A stretch of DNA of 5,567 bases from Deltaproteobacteria bacterium. GTDB lineage: Bacteria > Desulfobacterota > Desulfobulbia > Desulfobulbales > BM004. Positions 1 to 5,043 of the stretch are shown here, in pieces. The notes beneath the pieces are model-generated. The model searched no databases and was not told the origin of the DNA. It worked only from the letters and a program-made list of their open reading frames with translations. Made by a program: the position numbers and the translations under genes. The first letter of the stretch is position 1. The number at the start of each line of letters is the position of its first letter. The DNA is taken from assembly GCA_019312985.1 (NCBI GenBank), contig JAFDCC010000071.1, positions 1 to 5,567 on the forward strand, given 5' to 3'.

Positions 1-102
1 GGAGGCACGATTTCTTCCTGAAGCAGACCGGACCAGGCAGGGATGCACACAGCGGTGGGGCTTATACTGGTTCACCGGCTGGAAAGACCGCGATGCTCAG
101 CG
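1..102. other. Left edge, no supported gene
   Basis: The first 102 bases lie downstream of the DUF3144 stop codon. I see no terminator with a T run on the minus strand and no convincing coding frame. The plus-strand frame that opens at 43 is the mirror of the DUF3144 gene. Confidence 0.5.
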
Positions 103-375
103 TCAGTGTTTCTGGTCGGCGAGGATTCTGACGTAGTCCTCAAAGTTATACTCGAGCACCTTTTGAAAGTCTTCGGCGATCTGCGGCAGGTACGTGTCCT
201 TTTCTGCGGCAAGGGATGCTGTCTGGGTTGATGCTTCAAAAACACTGAAGCGGGCGGCGGCGAACCTGATTGCCATGCCAACCCGGCCGGATGTGTCGGA
301 TCGGGCCAGCTCGTTGGCCAGGTTGATAAACTTGTCGGCATAGTCAAAAAGGATTTTCTCGTCGTCTTGGTCCAT
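103..375 (-). CDS. DUF3144-family small protein
   Basis: The product is 90 residues long, soluble and acidic, without signal peptide or membrane segment. It reads like the DUF3144 family of short bacterial proteins: a helical opening with ADKFINLANE at residues about 13-22, a central GRVGMAIRFAAARF block at about 30-43, and the family-like end FQKVLEYNFEDYVRIL at about 69-84. No biochemical function is established for this family that I know of. I chose the ATG at 375 because GAGG stands 6 nt upstream and because family members have only a few residues before the conserved helix. An in-frame ATG at 444, with AAAGGA about 8 nt upstream, would add 23 residues of non-conserved, low-complexity sequence. 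The gene is the last of the minus-strand series here; it is separated from the upstream 52-residue gene by a strong terminator, so it should have its own promoter. Family assignment is by recognition of the pattern, not by a search. Confidence 0.82.
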   Translation of the reverse strand: MDQDDEKILFDYADKFINLANELARSDTSGRVGMAIRFAAARFSVFEASTQTASLAAEKDTYLPQIAEDFQKVLEYNFEDYVRILADQKH

Positions 376-497
376 GGTTTTCCTCGTGGTGTTTTGTGGG
401 CCCGTTGTCACGGAATTTGTGAAACGCTGGAGGCCTGGCGCCATGCCGGCGTCCTTTTGCGGTTTTCCTGTTTTTTTTCGTCTGCCTTGCTTTAAAA

Positions 498-526
498 ATA
501 GTACACGGAAAAATAATCCCTGACCA
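498..526 (-). promoter_or_regulatory. Possible sigma70 promoter for the DUF3144 gene
   Basis: On the minus strand TGGTCA (521-526) and TACTAT (498-503) are separated by 17 bp, each matching four of six consensus bases. Transcription would begin near 491 and give a leader of about 115 nt. The position just downstream of the terminator at 569-601 is sensible, because the gene needs a new start there. The match is only moderate and no other better candidate was seen. Confidence 0.35.
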
Positions 527-568
527 TTCCATTTAGCCTCCTGCTTGGTTTTTTTCCTGGCGACGGGC

Positions 569-601
569 AAAAAAAAAAGAACTGCCCGGGGCGGGCAGTT
601 C
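569..601 (-). terminator. Strong intrinsic terminator after the 52-residue gene
   Basis: On the minus strand a perfect 10-bp GC-rich stem (arms 592-601 and 579-588, core GGGCAG/CTGCCC) closes a 3-base loop and is followed at once by an uninterrupted run of ten T (569-578). This is a textbook Rho-independent terminator. It lies 28 bases beyond the stop codon of the gene at 629-787, which supports that short reading frame as a real transcription unit. On the plus strand there is no T run after the hairpin, so it works in one direction only. Confidence 0.93.
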
Positions 602-628
602 CTTGTGCAACAGAAAAAAGCAGAAATG

Positions 629-787
629 TTATTCTGCCGTATGACGACTTAATTCGCAGGAACAGGCATGACACTCATAAACGGCATCCAGATGTGCTAT
701 GGCAAGTCCGGCTGAGAACTCAAACAAAAAAAGTGCTATAATCAACAGATACAGTAATTTGCCGAGAATCTTATCAAAAAATTGCAT
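629..787 (-). CDS. Small cysteine-containing membrane or exported peptide, 52 residues
   Basis: I do not recognise a family. The 52-residue product starts MQFFDKILGK, followed by an uncharged hydrophobic stretch at residues 11-22, a single Glu at 23, a further small and hydrophobic part to residue 31, and a polar tail. The tail holds C39, C42 and C44 (C-x2-C-x-C) with histidines at 32, 40 and 49. The N-terminal part can be read either as a membrane anchor or as a Sec signal peptide with an A-x-A site at 29-31, which would release a 21-residue peptide with three cysteines. The start is supported by a perfect AAGGAGG (800-806), although it stands 12 nt from the ATG; a second weaker AAGGA lies only 2 nt away. 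A consensus-like promoter at 865-892 and a strong terminator at 569-601 flank it, so the gene forms a single-gene unit. Metal or haem binding, or a disulfide, are guesses from the cysteine pattern only. Confidence 0.72.
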   Translation of the reverse strand: MQFFDKILGKLLYLLIIALFLFEFSAGLAIAHLDAVYECHACSCELSRHTAE

Positions 788-831
788 TGTCCTTTTTCGC
801 CTCCTTGCGTGTTAATTGCCCCTCCATTCTG

Positions 832-884
832 TCCGTATAAATACAAACGCGAGGGTCACCCTTTAATATAGGTATTTATACGGA
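832..884. repeat. 13-bp perfect inverted repeat with nested dyad, operator-like
   Basis: TCCGTATAAATAC (832-844) and its exact reverse complement (872-884) are separated by 27 bp. The core of each arm, GTATAAATAC, is itself a GTAT/ATAC dyad. Between the arms is a third dyad, AGGGTCACCCT (852-862). One arm lies in the spacer between the -35 and -10 boxes of the promoter at 865-892, the middle dyad covers the expected start of transcription, and the other arm falls about 14-26 nt downstream of it. This layout suits a repressor that binds two or three sites on the promoter. I do not know which regulator would bind this sequence. The transcript would contain only one arm, so it is better read as a DNA site than as an RNA hairpin. 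Confidence 0.75.
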
Positions 885-892
885 TGTGTCAA
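865..892 (-). promoter_or_regulatory. Sigma70 promoter of the 52-residue gene
   Basis: On the minus strand a perfect TTGACA (887-892) and TATATT (865-870, five of six) are separated by 16 bp. Transcription should start near 858, leaving a 5' leader of about 70 nt before the ATG at 787. The region upstream (893-935) is strongly AT-rich and could act as an UP-type element. The inverted repeat at 832-884 overlaps this promoter, so regulation by a repressor is likely. Confidence 0.78.
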
Positions 893-1116
893 TGGTTTTC
901 TTTTATTTTTTATAATGATTACAAATACATTTCTACATTGTGGCAGTCCGGGAAATGGTAGTGTTCTGAAATTGCAGGATTTGCAGGAATGCGACAAAAA
1001 CAAACCCGGGATGGGGAAGAATGTCAAAATGCGACAAAAATCAATTGAGTAGTGACGGAGGTGCAGGCGAACAGGCACGCATCGTAATTCCCGCCCTTTC
1101 GTTCCCCCCGGGGAGT
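893..1116. other. Non-coding stretch upstream of the 52-residue gene
   Basis: No convincing gene lies here. The left part (893-935) is AT-rich. The right part holds two copies of AATGCGACAAAAA (988-1000 and 1028-1040). A minus-strand frame that stays open across 863-1078 begins at a GTG without a ribosome-binding site, runs through the operator-like repeat, and shows no protein-like pattern. No clear terminator is visible after the 79-residue gene that ends at 1117: a short CCCCGGGG palindrome at 1105-1112 is not followed by T residues on the minus strand. Confidence 0.6.
988..1040. repeat. Direct repeat of AATGCGACAAAAA, 40 bp apart
   Basis: Two identical 13-base copies occur at 988-1000 and 1028-1040. 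The second is part of an imperfect 15-bp dyad, TGTCAAAATGCGACA (1022-1036), which differs at two positions from TGTCGCA-N-TGCGACA. Such dyads are known as binding sites of sigma54-dependent activators in related bacteria, and the copies lie about 130-180 bp upstream of the start of transcription predicted for the 52-residue gene. However, I found no -24/-12 sigma54 promoter between them and that gene, so this role is only a suggestion. Confidence 0.45.
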
Positions 1117-1356
1117 TTAACTGTCTGTTAACAGCAGAAAGAAGAGAAGCAGAAACGCCAGAAAAAGCAAAACGATATTAAAGCCGAAAAGAAGAAAACC
1201 AAAGAAGACCAGCCCCGTCAGCGCGGCGGTAATGAAAATTGATTTTCTTGCAATAAAATCGACGGGGTCTTCTTTGCGGACAAACTTGAGGTAGTAAAGG
1301 AGTGTCGTAAGGAAAACAGTCAGGAGAAAAATTGTGGTGGCTATACCGGTTTTCAT
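1117..1356 (-). CDS. Small hydrophobic membrane protein, 79 residues
   Basis: I do not recognise a family. The 79-residue product is almost entirely membrane-embedded: a first helix at about 4-23, a charged loop at about 24-38 (K24, R27, K28, E29, D30, D33, R37, K38), a second helix at about 39-58 and a Leu/Phe-rich third helix at about 60-76, ending TDS. By the positive-inside rule the loop should face the cytoplasm and the N terminus the outside. The frame is open upstream to 1500, but that extension is polar and un-protein-like, begins with TTG and would start before the predicted transcription start, so I chose the ATG at 1356. Its ribosome-binding site is weak (a GGACGG-like stretch about 7 nt upstream). 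A good promoter at 1500-1528 leaves a long structured leader, which suggests control at the RNA level. It is a single-gene unit with no visible terminator. Confidence 0.7.
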   Translation of the reverse strand: MKTGIATTIFLLTVFLTTLLYYLKFVRKEDPVDFIARKSIFITAALTGLVFFGFLLFGFNIVLLFLAFLLLFFLLLTDS

Positions 1357-1415
1357 GGAGACCGTCCATGGTACTTGTCGGGAAAACCGTTTTGCGCCGG
1401 ATGGGCCGCACACTG

Positions 1416-1459
1416 ACAAGACAGGATCGCAATGTGCCGGAAAACATCTCCTGTCTTGT
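1416..1459. repeat. Long imperfect hairpin in the leader of the 79-residue gene
   Basis: ACAAGACAGGA (1416-1426) and its exact complement (1449-1459) form an 11-bp stem. Inside, ATGT (1432-1435) can pair with ACAT (1444-1447), so the hairpin continues after an asymmetric internal loop. In the minus-strand RNA it would occupy roughly nt 35-78 of the leader of the gene at 1117-1356. It is not followed by a T run on that strand, so it is not an ordinary terminator. It may be a regulatory or stabilising RNA structure. Confidence 0.55.
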
Positions 1460-1499
1460 TTGTGCCGCCTTCCTGACAAAATCGCGGTTAGGGAAACCA

Positions 1500-1528
1500 A
1501 TTATCCTTAAATAAATTCAGGAAGTCAA
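1500..1528 (-). promoter_or_regulatory. Sigma70 promoter of the 79-residue gene
   Basis: On the minus strand TTGACT (1523-1528) and GATAAT (1500-1505) are exactly 17 bp apart, each with five of six consensus bases. The spacer is AT-rich. Transcription should begin near 1493, about 137 nt before the ATG at 1356. Confidence 0.78.
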
Positions 1529-1676
1529 CCATTTGTAATGCCCAGGTATGCTGCGGGAAACAGGTGGGAAATGGTGCGCTGCGCTGGAAGAGACCGCTTG
1601 GTTGCGGGAGCATGCAGGTTCGCGGCAGGGAGCTTGTGCTTTGCGGTCCCGGAATTGTCCTGGGGGGAGGAGGGGG
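1529..1676. other. Gap without supported gene
   Basis: Between the promoter at 1500-1528 and the stop codon of the 86-residue gene I see no supported gene, hairpin with T run, or repeat array. The plus strand is open here in more than one frame (for example 1548-2066), but those translations are rich in Cys, Arg and Pro, change character without any domain pattern, and mirror the minus-strand gene at 1677-1937. Confidence 0.55.
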
Positions 1677-1937
1677 TTATTCTGTGTCAGCCTTCTGCCC
1701 GGCTGCTGCGGCTTCTTCTCTTTGTGCCTTCCGCCGCGTCCGGATAAAATCTATGAGAGCCCAGGGCAGCAGAATGATGCTGGCAACCCTGTTCAGGATG
1801 AGGTGTTCTTGCATCCCAGGGGCGCTTGTAAGCCAACCGTCATAGAAGCACCAGAAGCCGAAGATTGCCAGGAGTGCCGGAAAAACATAGGGGCCGATTT
1901 GCGGCATGGGCGTTTTTTCCTTGCTGCTGTCAGACAT
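1677..1937 (-). CDS. Small two-helix membrane protein, 86 residues
   Basis: I do not recognise a named family, though it has the look of a conserved small inner-membrane protein. The 86-residue product has a short polar N terminus with lysines at 6 and 8, a first membrane helix at about 15-33 (VFPALLAIFGFWCFYDGW), a loop, a second helix at about 47-65 (ILNRVASIILLPWALIDFI), then the basic RTRRK at 66-70 and an Ala/Glu-rich polar tail. The basic ends suggest both termini lie in the cytoplasm, with the loop at 34-46 outside. The ATG at 1937 has AAAGGTG about 6 nt upstream. It sits downstream of dprA on the same strand, but a separate promoter at 2008-2036 suggests independent transcription. Its function cannot be read from the sequence. 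Confidence 0.78.
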   Translation of the reverse strand: MSDSSKEKTPMPQIGPYVFPALLAIFGFWCFYDGWLTSAPGMQEHLILNRVASIILLPWALIDFIRTRRKAQREEAAAAGQKADTE

Positions 1938-1959
1938 GTTGCACCTTTCGGGAAGAAAA

Positions 1960-1978
1960 GGACAGGTCCGGCCTGTCC
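1960..1978 (-). other. Compact hairpin in the leader of the 86-residue gene
   Basis: On the minus strand GGACAGG (1972-1978) pairs with CCTGTCC (1960-1966) around a 5-base loop and is followed by TTTTCTT. It lies 91 bases after the dprA stop and about 23 bases before the ATG of the gene at 1677-1937. It may be a weak terminator for read-through from dprA, an attenuator, or a leader structure. The short T run makes it a poor intrinsic terminator. Confidence 0.45.
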
Positions 1979-2007
1979 AACATTGGTCTTGGGGTTTCTA
2001 TATTTCC

Positions 2008-2036
2008 CTTATACCCTGAATCCCTGCCATGTTCAA
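2008..2036 (-). promoter_or_regulatory. Sigma70 promoter of the 86-residue gene
   Basis: On the minus strand TTGAAC (2031-2036) and TATAAG (2008-2013, five of six) are separated by 17 bp. Transcription would begin near 2001 and give a leader of about 64 nt containing the hairpin at 1960-1978. It lies 34 bases beyond the dprA stop codon. Confidence 0.6.
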
Positions 2037-2069
2037 ACGGTAAAAAAAGACGAAAAATGGAATTGAAGC

Positions 2070-3209
2070 TTAGCGGGTCAGGGCGGAGGTTTTTCGGTAG
2101 GCATTGCCCGGGAGAGACTCTGCAACGCCTTTCAGCTCGAGAAGCAGGAGGAGCTCGCAGCTTTTCTGGGGTGTGAGGCCGCTCTCCCGCGTGATTTCGT
2201 CTAAAGTCCTGGGGTAGACGTCGAGGCAGGCAAAAAGGGCGGCTTCCTCTGAACTCAACGCCGCAGACCCCGCTTTTTCCGCCCCGTCCGGTTGCGGCTG
2301 GTCCCGCTTTACAGGCTGGTGCAGGTGGGAAAACTCCTCGGCAATATCGCTGACCCCCTGGACCAGCTTGGCCCCCTGCTGCAGAAGGCTGTGGGTCCCG
2401 GCGCTCTTTACCGAATCAATACGGCCGGGAACGGCAAAAACCTCCCGCCCTTGTTCCAGGGCGTTCTGTGCCGTAATCAGCGCACCCGACCTTTTGGCTG
2501 CCTCCACCACCACGATCCCGAGGGAGAGGCCGCTGATGATCCGGTTTCGGGCCGGGAAACGGAAGCTTTCCGGCAGTGTTCCGAGAGGGTATTCGCTGAC
2601 GACAGCGCCGGAGGCGCTAATCTCACTGTAGAGCTTGCGGTTCCCCGGCGGATAGATAACGTCAAGACCGCAGCCCAGTACGGCGATTGTCCTGCCTTTG
2701 GCGGCCAGGGCGCCGGTGTGGGCGGCGGTGTCAATGCCGAGGGCCATGCCGCTGACAATGGTAAAGTCGCGGTTGGCGAGGCCCTGTGCCATCTGGAGCG
2801 CGATGCTTTTGCCGTAATGCGAGGCGGCGCGTGACCCCACCATGCCGATGTTTTTGCCCTGCAAGGCTTTTGGGTCTCCCAGGACGTAGAGGACAGCAGG
2901 CGGGTCATGGATGTTTTTCAGCAGCGGGGGGTAACGCGGATCATCAAGGGCAAGGAGGCTGACGTTTTTGCCGGCGGCCCGGTCAATCTCCTTCTGTGCC
3001 TGTTCCAGGAGGTTATCTCTGTTTCCTTCCCCCAGGGCAGTTCTGCTTTCCCGCCGCAGGCGGCATAACGCCGCAAGCTCGGCAACGGGGGCGGCCAGCA
3101 CCTTTTCCGGGCTGCCGAAATGGTCTACCAGTTTGCAACAGGTAACGGGTCCCATGCCGGGGGCAAGGTGGAGCGCGAGCCAGGCCTGCAGGGAGTGAAT
3201 TGCTGCCAC
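2070..3209 (-). CDS. dprA: DNA-processing protein DprA (Smf)
   Basis: DprA binds incoming single-stranded DNA in the cytoplasm and loads RecA on it during natural transformation; it is also widespread in bacteria not known to be competent. From the GTG at 3209 the product has 379 residues, a normal length. In order it shows an N-terminal helix-hairpin-helix/SAM-like part (about 8-55, with LAPGMGPVTCCKLVDHFGSP), the Rossmann-type DprA core (about 85-290) with VGSR..S.YG, SGMALGIDTAAHTGAL, GCGLDVIYPPGN, FPARNRIISGLS, SGALITAQNALEQGREVFAVPG and GTHSLLQQGAKLV, and a C-terminal winged-helix part (about 320-370). The frame is open to a GTG at 3227 inside dnaG, but that codon has no ribosome-binding site, whereas GTG at 3209 has GGAGG 8 nt upstream, lying in the last codons of dnaG. 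The gene begins 1 nt after the dnaG stop, so coupled translation is likely. No clear intrinsic terminator follows; only a T-rich stretch lies just beyond the stop. Confidence 0.96.
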   Translation of the reverse strand: MAAIHSLQAWLALHLAPGMGPVTCCKLVDHFGSPEKVLAAPVAELAALCRLRRESRTALGEGNRDNLLEQAQKEIDRAAGKNVSLLALDDPRYPPLLKNIHDPPAVLYVLGDPKALQGKNIGMVGSRAASHYGKSIALQMAQGLANRDFTIVSGMALGIDTAAHTGALAAKGRTIAVLGCGLDVIYPPGNRKLYSEISASGAVVSEYPLGTLPESFRFPARNRIISGLSLGIVVVEAAKRSGALITAQNALEQGREVFAVPGRIDSVKSAGTHSLLQQGAKLVQGVSDIAEEFSHLHQPVKRDQPQPDGAEKAGSAALSSEEAALFACLDVYPRTLDEITRESGLTPQKSCELLLLLELKGVAESLPGNAYRKTSALTR

Positions 3210-3210
3210 C

Positions 3211-5043
3211 CTAGCCGCCTCCGTCACTCATCGCGGCCAAACGTTTGTTCAGTTCGACCTTGCGGTGGAGCAGCTCCTCGAGCCGTTCCCCGTCCCCGTT
3301 CTGCTGCGCGGTCCGTATCTCCTCGCTCAGTTCCCTGATCTCCTTATTGAAGCGGTAGCGCATGAGCCAGATAAGGACTTCCTCTGCCATCTCTTCCGGC
3401 GGTTTTGCCTCATTGTCGTGCTGCAGAAACGAGGAGGAGATAAGCAGGCGGGAGACATGGGAACGTTCCGGCCCGTCGGGCAGGTTTGCCATGAGCTGCT
3501 CCGGGCCGGCTCTATCAGGTTCCGCCGCCATGTCCTGCAGCATCGCCAGAATCTTTTTTGCCGGGCCGGCAACAAGGACCTCCTCGATGCCGGCTTCGAG
3601 AAACCGGCCCAGGAAGCGGGGATAAAAAATCAGAAACTCCAGGAGCTGGGCCTCTATTCTTGAAAGCTGGATCGGGGTGTCGGCACGCCGGTCCGGAGAG
3701 GGATCACCGGTTCTGCTGTCGGTTTTTGCCGGGCCTTTTTTCCGCCCTGCCAGCTTGAAGCCGCGCATGACCTGGTCCGGGTCGAGGCCGAGCTTGCTGC
3801 TGAATTCCGAGATCAGCACTGACTGCTGCAGCGGGCTGCTTCCCGAGGCCTGGATGAGTGGCTCCAGTTCTTCGAGGATTTTGCCCTTGCCGGTCATGTT
3901 CAGGCCATGTTTGTCCTTCAGGTGCTCGAAGGCGAATTCCAGGATGGGGAGAGCGTTTTGCACCTTTTTTTCCAAACCCTCCCTGCCGTGGGCCCTGATG
4001 TAAGTGTCCGGGTCATGCATGGCGGGCAGCAGGGCAACCCTGGCGGCAACCTGCTCGGCAAGAAAGAGGGGCACGGCCCGCATGGCGGCCATGACGCCAG
4101 CTGCGTCACCGTCGAACAGGAGGGTGACCTCGTCGGCATACCCCTTTAAAAGACGGATCTGGGCCCGGGTCAGGGCGGTGCCGAGAGGCGCCACGACATT
4201 GTCCACTCCGAAGGCGGCCAGGGCCAGGAGATCGAAATTGCCCTCCACCACCGTTGCCCTGCGGGTTTTGCGGATGGTGTCCCGGTGCTGATAGAGGCCG
4301 AAGAGGACCCGGCTTTTGTCAAAGATGGGCGTTTCCGGTGTGTTAAGGTATTTCGGTTCGCCCTCACCGAGGATCCTTCCGCCAAAGCCCACCACCCGGC
4401 CGGTGAGGTCAAAAATGGGGCAGAGGATCCTGTCCCGGAATCGGTCGTAGAAGCCGCCCCGCTCCTTTCGGACCAGCAGGCCTGCCTCTTCTGCCTCGGC
4501 CAGGGTAAGCGATGATTTTGCTACCTTGTTGCTGAGAAAATCCCAGCCGGGAGGGGCATAGCCCAGCCTGAAGGCGGAGATAATCTCCGCGGGAATGCCC
4601 CTTTTTTCGAGGTAGGTCCGGGCTTCCGTTGCCCCCGCTTGGTGCAGGAGGTACTCGTGGTACATCTTGGCGGCCCGCTCGTTTGCATCAAAGACCTTCT
4701 GCCTTTTTTCCGCCCTGCCCCGGTCTTCAGGGGTCCACTGTTTTTCCGGCAGGGTGATCTGGTAGCGCTGGGCCAGTTGCTGCAAGGCCTCGTAAAAGGT
4801 CAGGTTGTAATACTTCTCCATGAAGGTGAGAACGTCGCCGCCTTCGCCGCAGCCGAAGCAGTGGAAAGACTGGCGGGCCGGGTTGACGATAAATGAGGGG
4901 GTTTTCTCGGCGTGGAAGGGACAGAGGCCCTTCATGTTGGCGCCGGTCCGCTTCAGGGAGACGCATTCGCCTATGATGTCAACGATCTGGGCCGCGTCCT
5001 TGACCCGCTGGACGGCATCTTTTTGTTCAAAAGAGGAGGTCAT
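3211..5043 (-). CDS. dnaG: DNA primase DnaG
   Basis: DnaG makes the short RNA primers for leading- and lagging-strand DNA synthesis at the replication fork, recruited by the DnaB helicase. The 610-residue product is full length. The CHC2 zinc-binding domain is intact (C41, H44, C62, C65 in CPFH and CFGC). The catalytic core shows the basic motif EPKYLNTPETPIF (229-241) and the TOPRIM metal-binding residues E267 in VVEG, D311 and D313 in FDGD, and D344/D346 in DPD. A linker (about 432-458) leads to a divergent helical C-terminal part (about 460-605) corresponding to the helicase-binding domain. The motif usually reading VEGYMD is VEGNFD here, likely a lineage trait. The ATG at 5043 has only a weak ribosome-binding site (GGA), but it puts CPFH at the normal distance from the N terminus. 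dprA follows directly. Instead of the classic rpsU-dnaG-rpoD order, no sigma factor gene is next to it. Confidence 0.98.
   Translation of the reverse strand: MTSSFEQKDAVQRVKDAAQIVDIIGECVSLKRTGANMKGLCPFHAEKTPSFIVNPARQSFHCFGCGEGGDVLTFMEKYYNLTFYEALQQLAQRYQITLPEKQWTPEDRGRAEKRQKVFDANERAAKMYHEYLLHQAGATEARTYLEKRGIPAEIISAFRLGYAPPGWDFLSNKVAKSSLTLAEAEEAGLLVRKERGGFYDRFRDRILCPIFDLTGRVVGFGGRILGEGEPKYLNTPETPIFDKSRVLFGLYQHRDTIRKTRRATVVEGNFDLLALAAFGVDNVVAPLGTALTRAQIRLLKGYADEVTLLFDGDAAGVMAAMRAVPLFLAEQVAARVALLPAMHDPDTYIRAHGREGLEKKVQNALPILEFAFEHLKDKHGLNMTGKGKILEELEPLIQASGSSPLQQSVLISEFSSKLGLDPDQVMRGFKLAGRKKGPAKTDSRTGDPSPDRRADTPIQLSRIEAQLLEFLIFYPRFLGRFLEAGIEEVLVAGPAKKILAMLQDMAAEPDRAGPEQLMANLPDGPERSHVSRLLISSSFLQHDNEAKPPEEMAEEVLIWLMRYRFNKEIRELSEEIRTAQQNGDGERLEELLHRKVELNKRLAAMSDGGG

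Noticed and set aside
492..674. Minus-strand frame of 60 codons across the terminator
   Set aside because: It would be encoded through the terminator hairpin and its A/T run, giving a Phe-rich nonsense segment; the frame at 629-787 is the supported one.
788..830. Possible sigma54 promoter (GGGGCA...CGC) just upstream of the 52-residue gene
   Set aside because: The -12 element lacks the TT of TTGC, and transcription would begin inside or after the ribosome-binding site.
911..916. Perfect TATAAT on the plus strand
   Set aside because: No acceptable -35 box at 16-18 bp and no plus-strand gene downstream; the region is simply AT-rich.
863..1078. Minus-strand open frame of 71 codons
   Set aside because: It starts at GTG without a ribosome-binding site, runs through the direct repeats and into the promoter/operator of the next gene, and has no protein-like pattern.
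1105..1112. CCCCGGGG palindrome after the 79-residue gene as terminator
   Set aside because: It has no loop and no T run follows on the minus strand.
1357..1500. N-terminal extension of the 79-residue protein to TTG at 1500
   Set aside because: It is polar and low in pattern, has no ribosome-binding site, and its first codon overlaps the predicted -10 box, upstream of the expected transcript start.
1548..2066. Long plus-strand open frame of 172 codons
   Set aside because: It lies opposite the 86-residue membrane protein gene and its leader; the translation is Cys/Arg/Pro-rich without domain pattern, and the minus-strand gene has a better start, promoter and membrane topology.
2292..2834. 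Plus-strand open frame of 180 codons opposite dprA
   Set aside because: This is an antisense shadow of the conserved DprA core, where codon bias keeps the opposite frame open.
3265..4896. Several open frames on both strands within dnaG
   Set aside because: All overlap the intact, fully conserved primase frame; none has its own signals.
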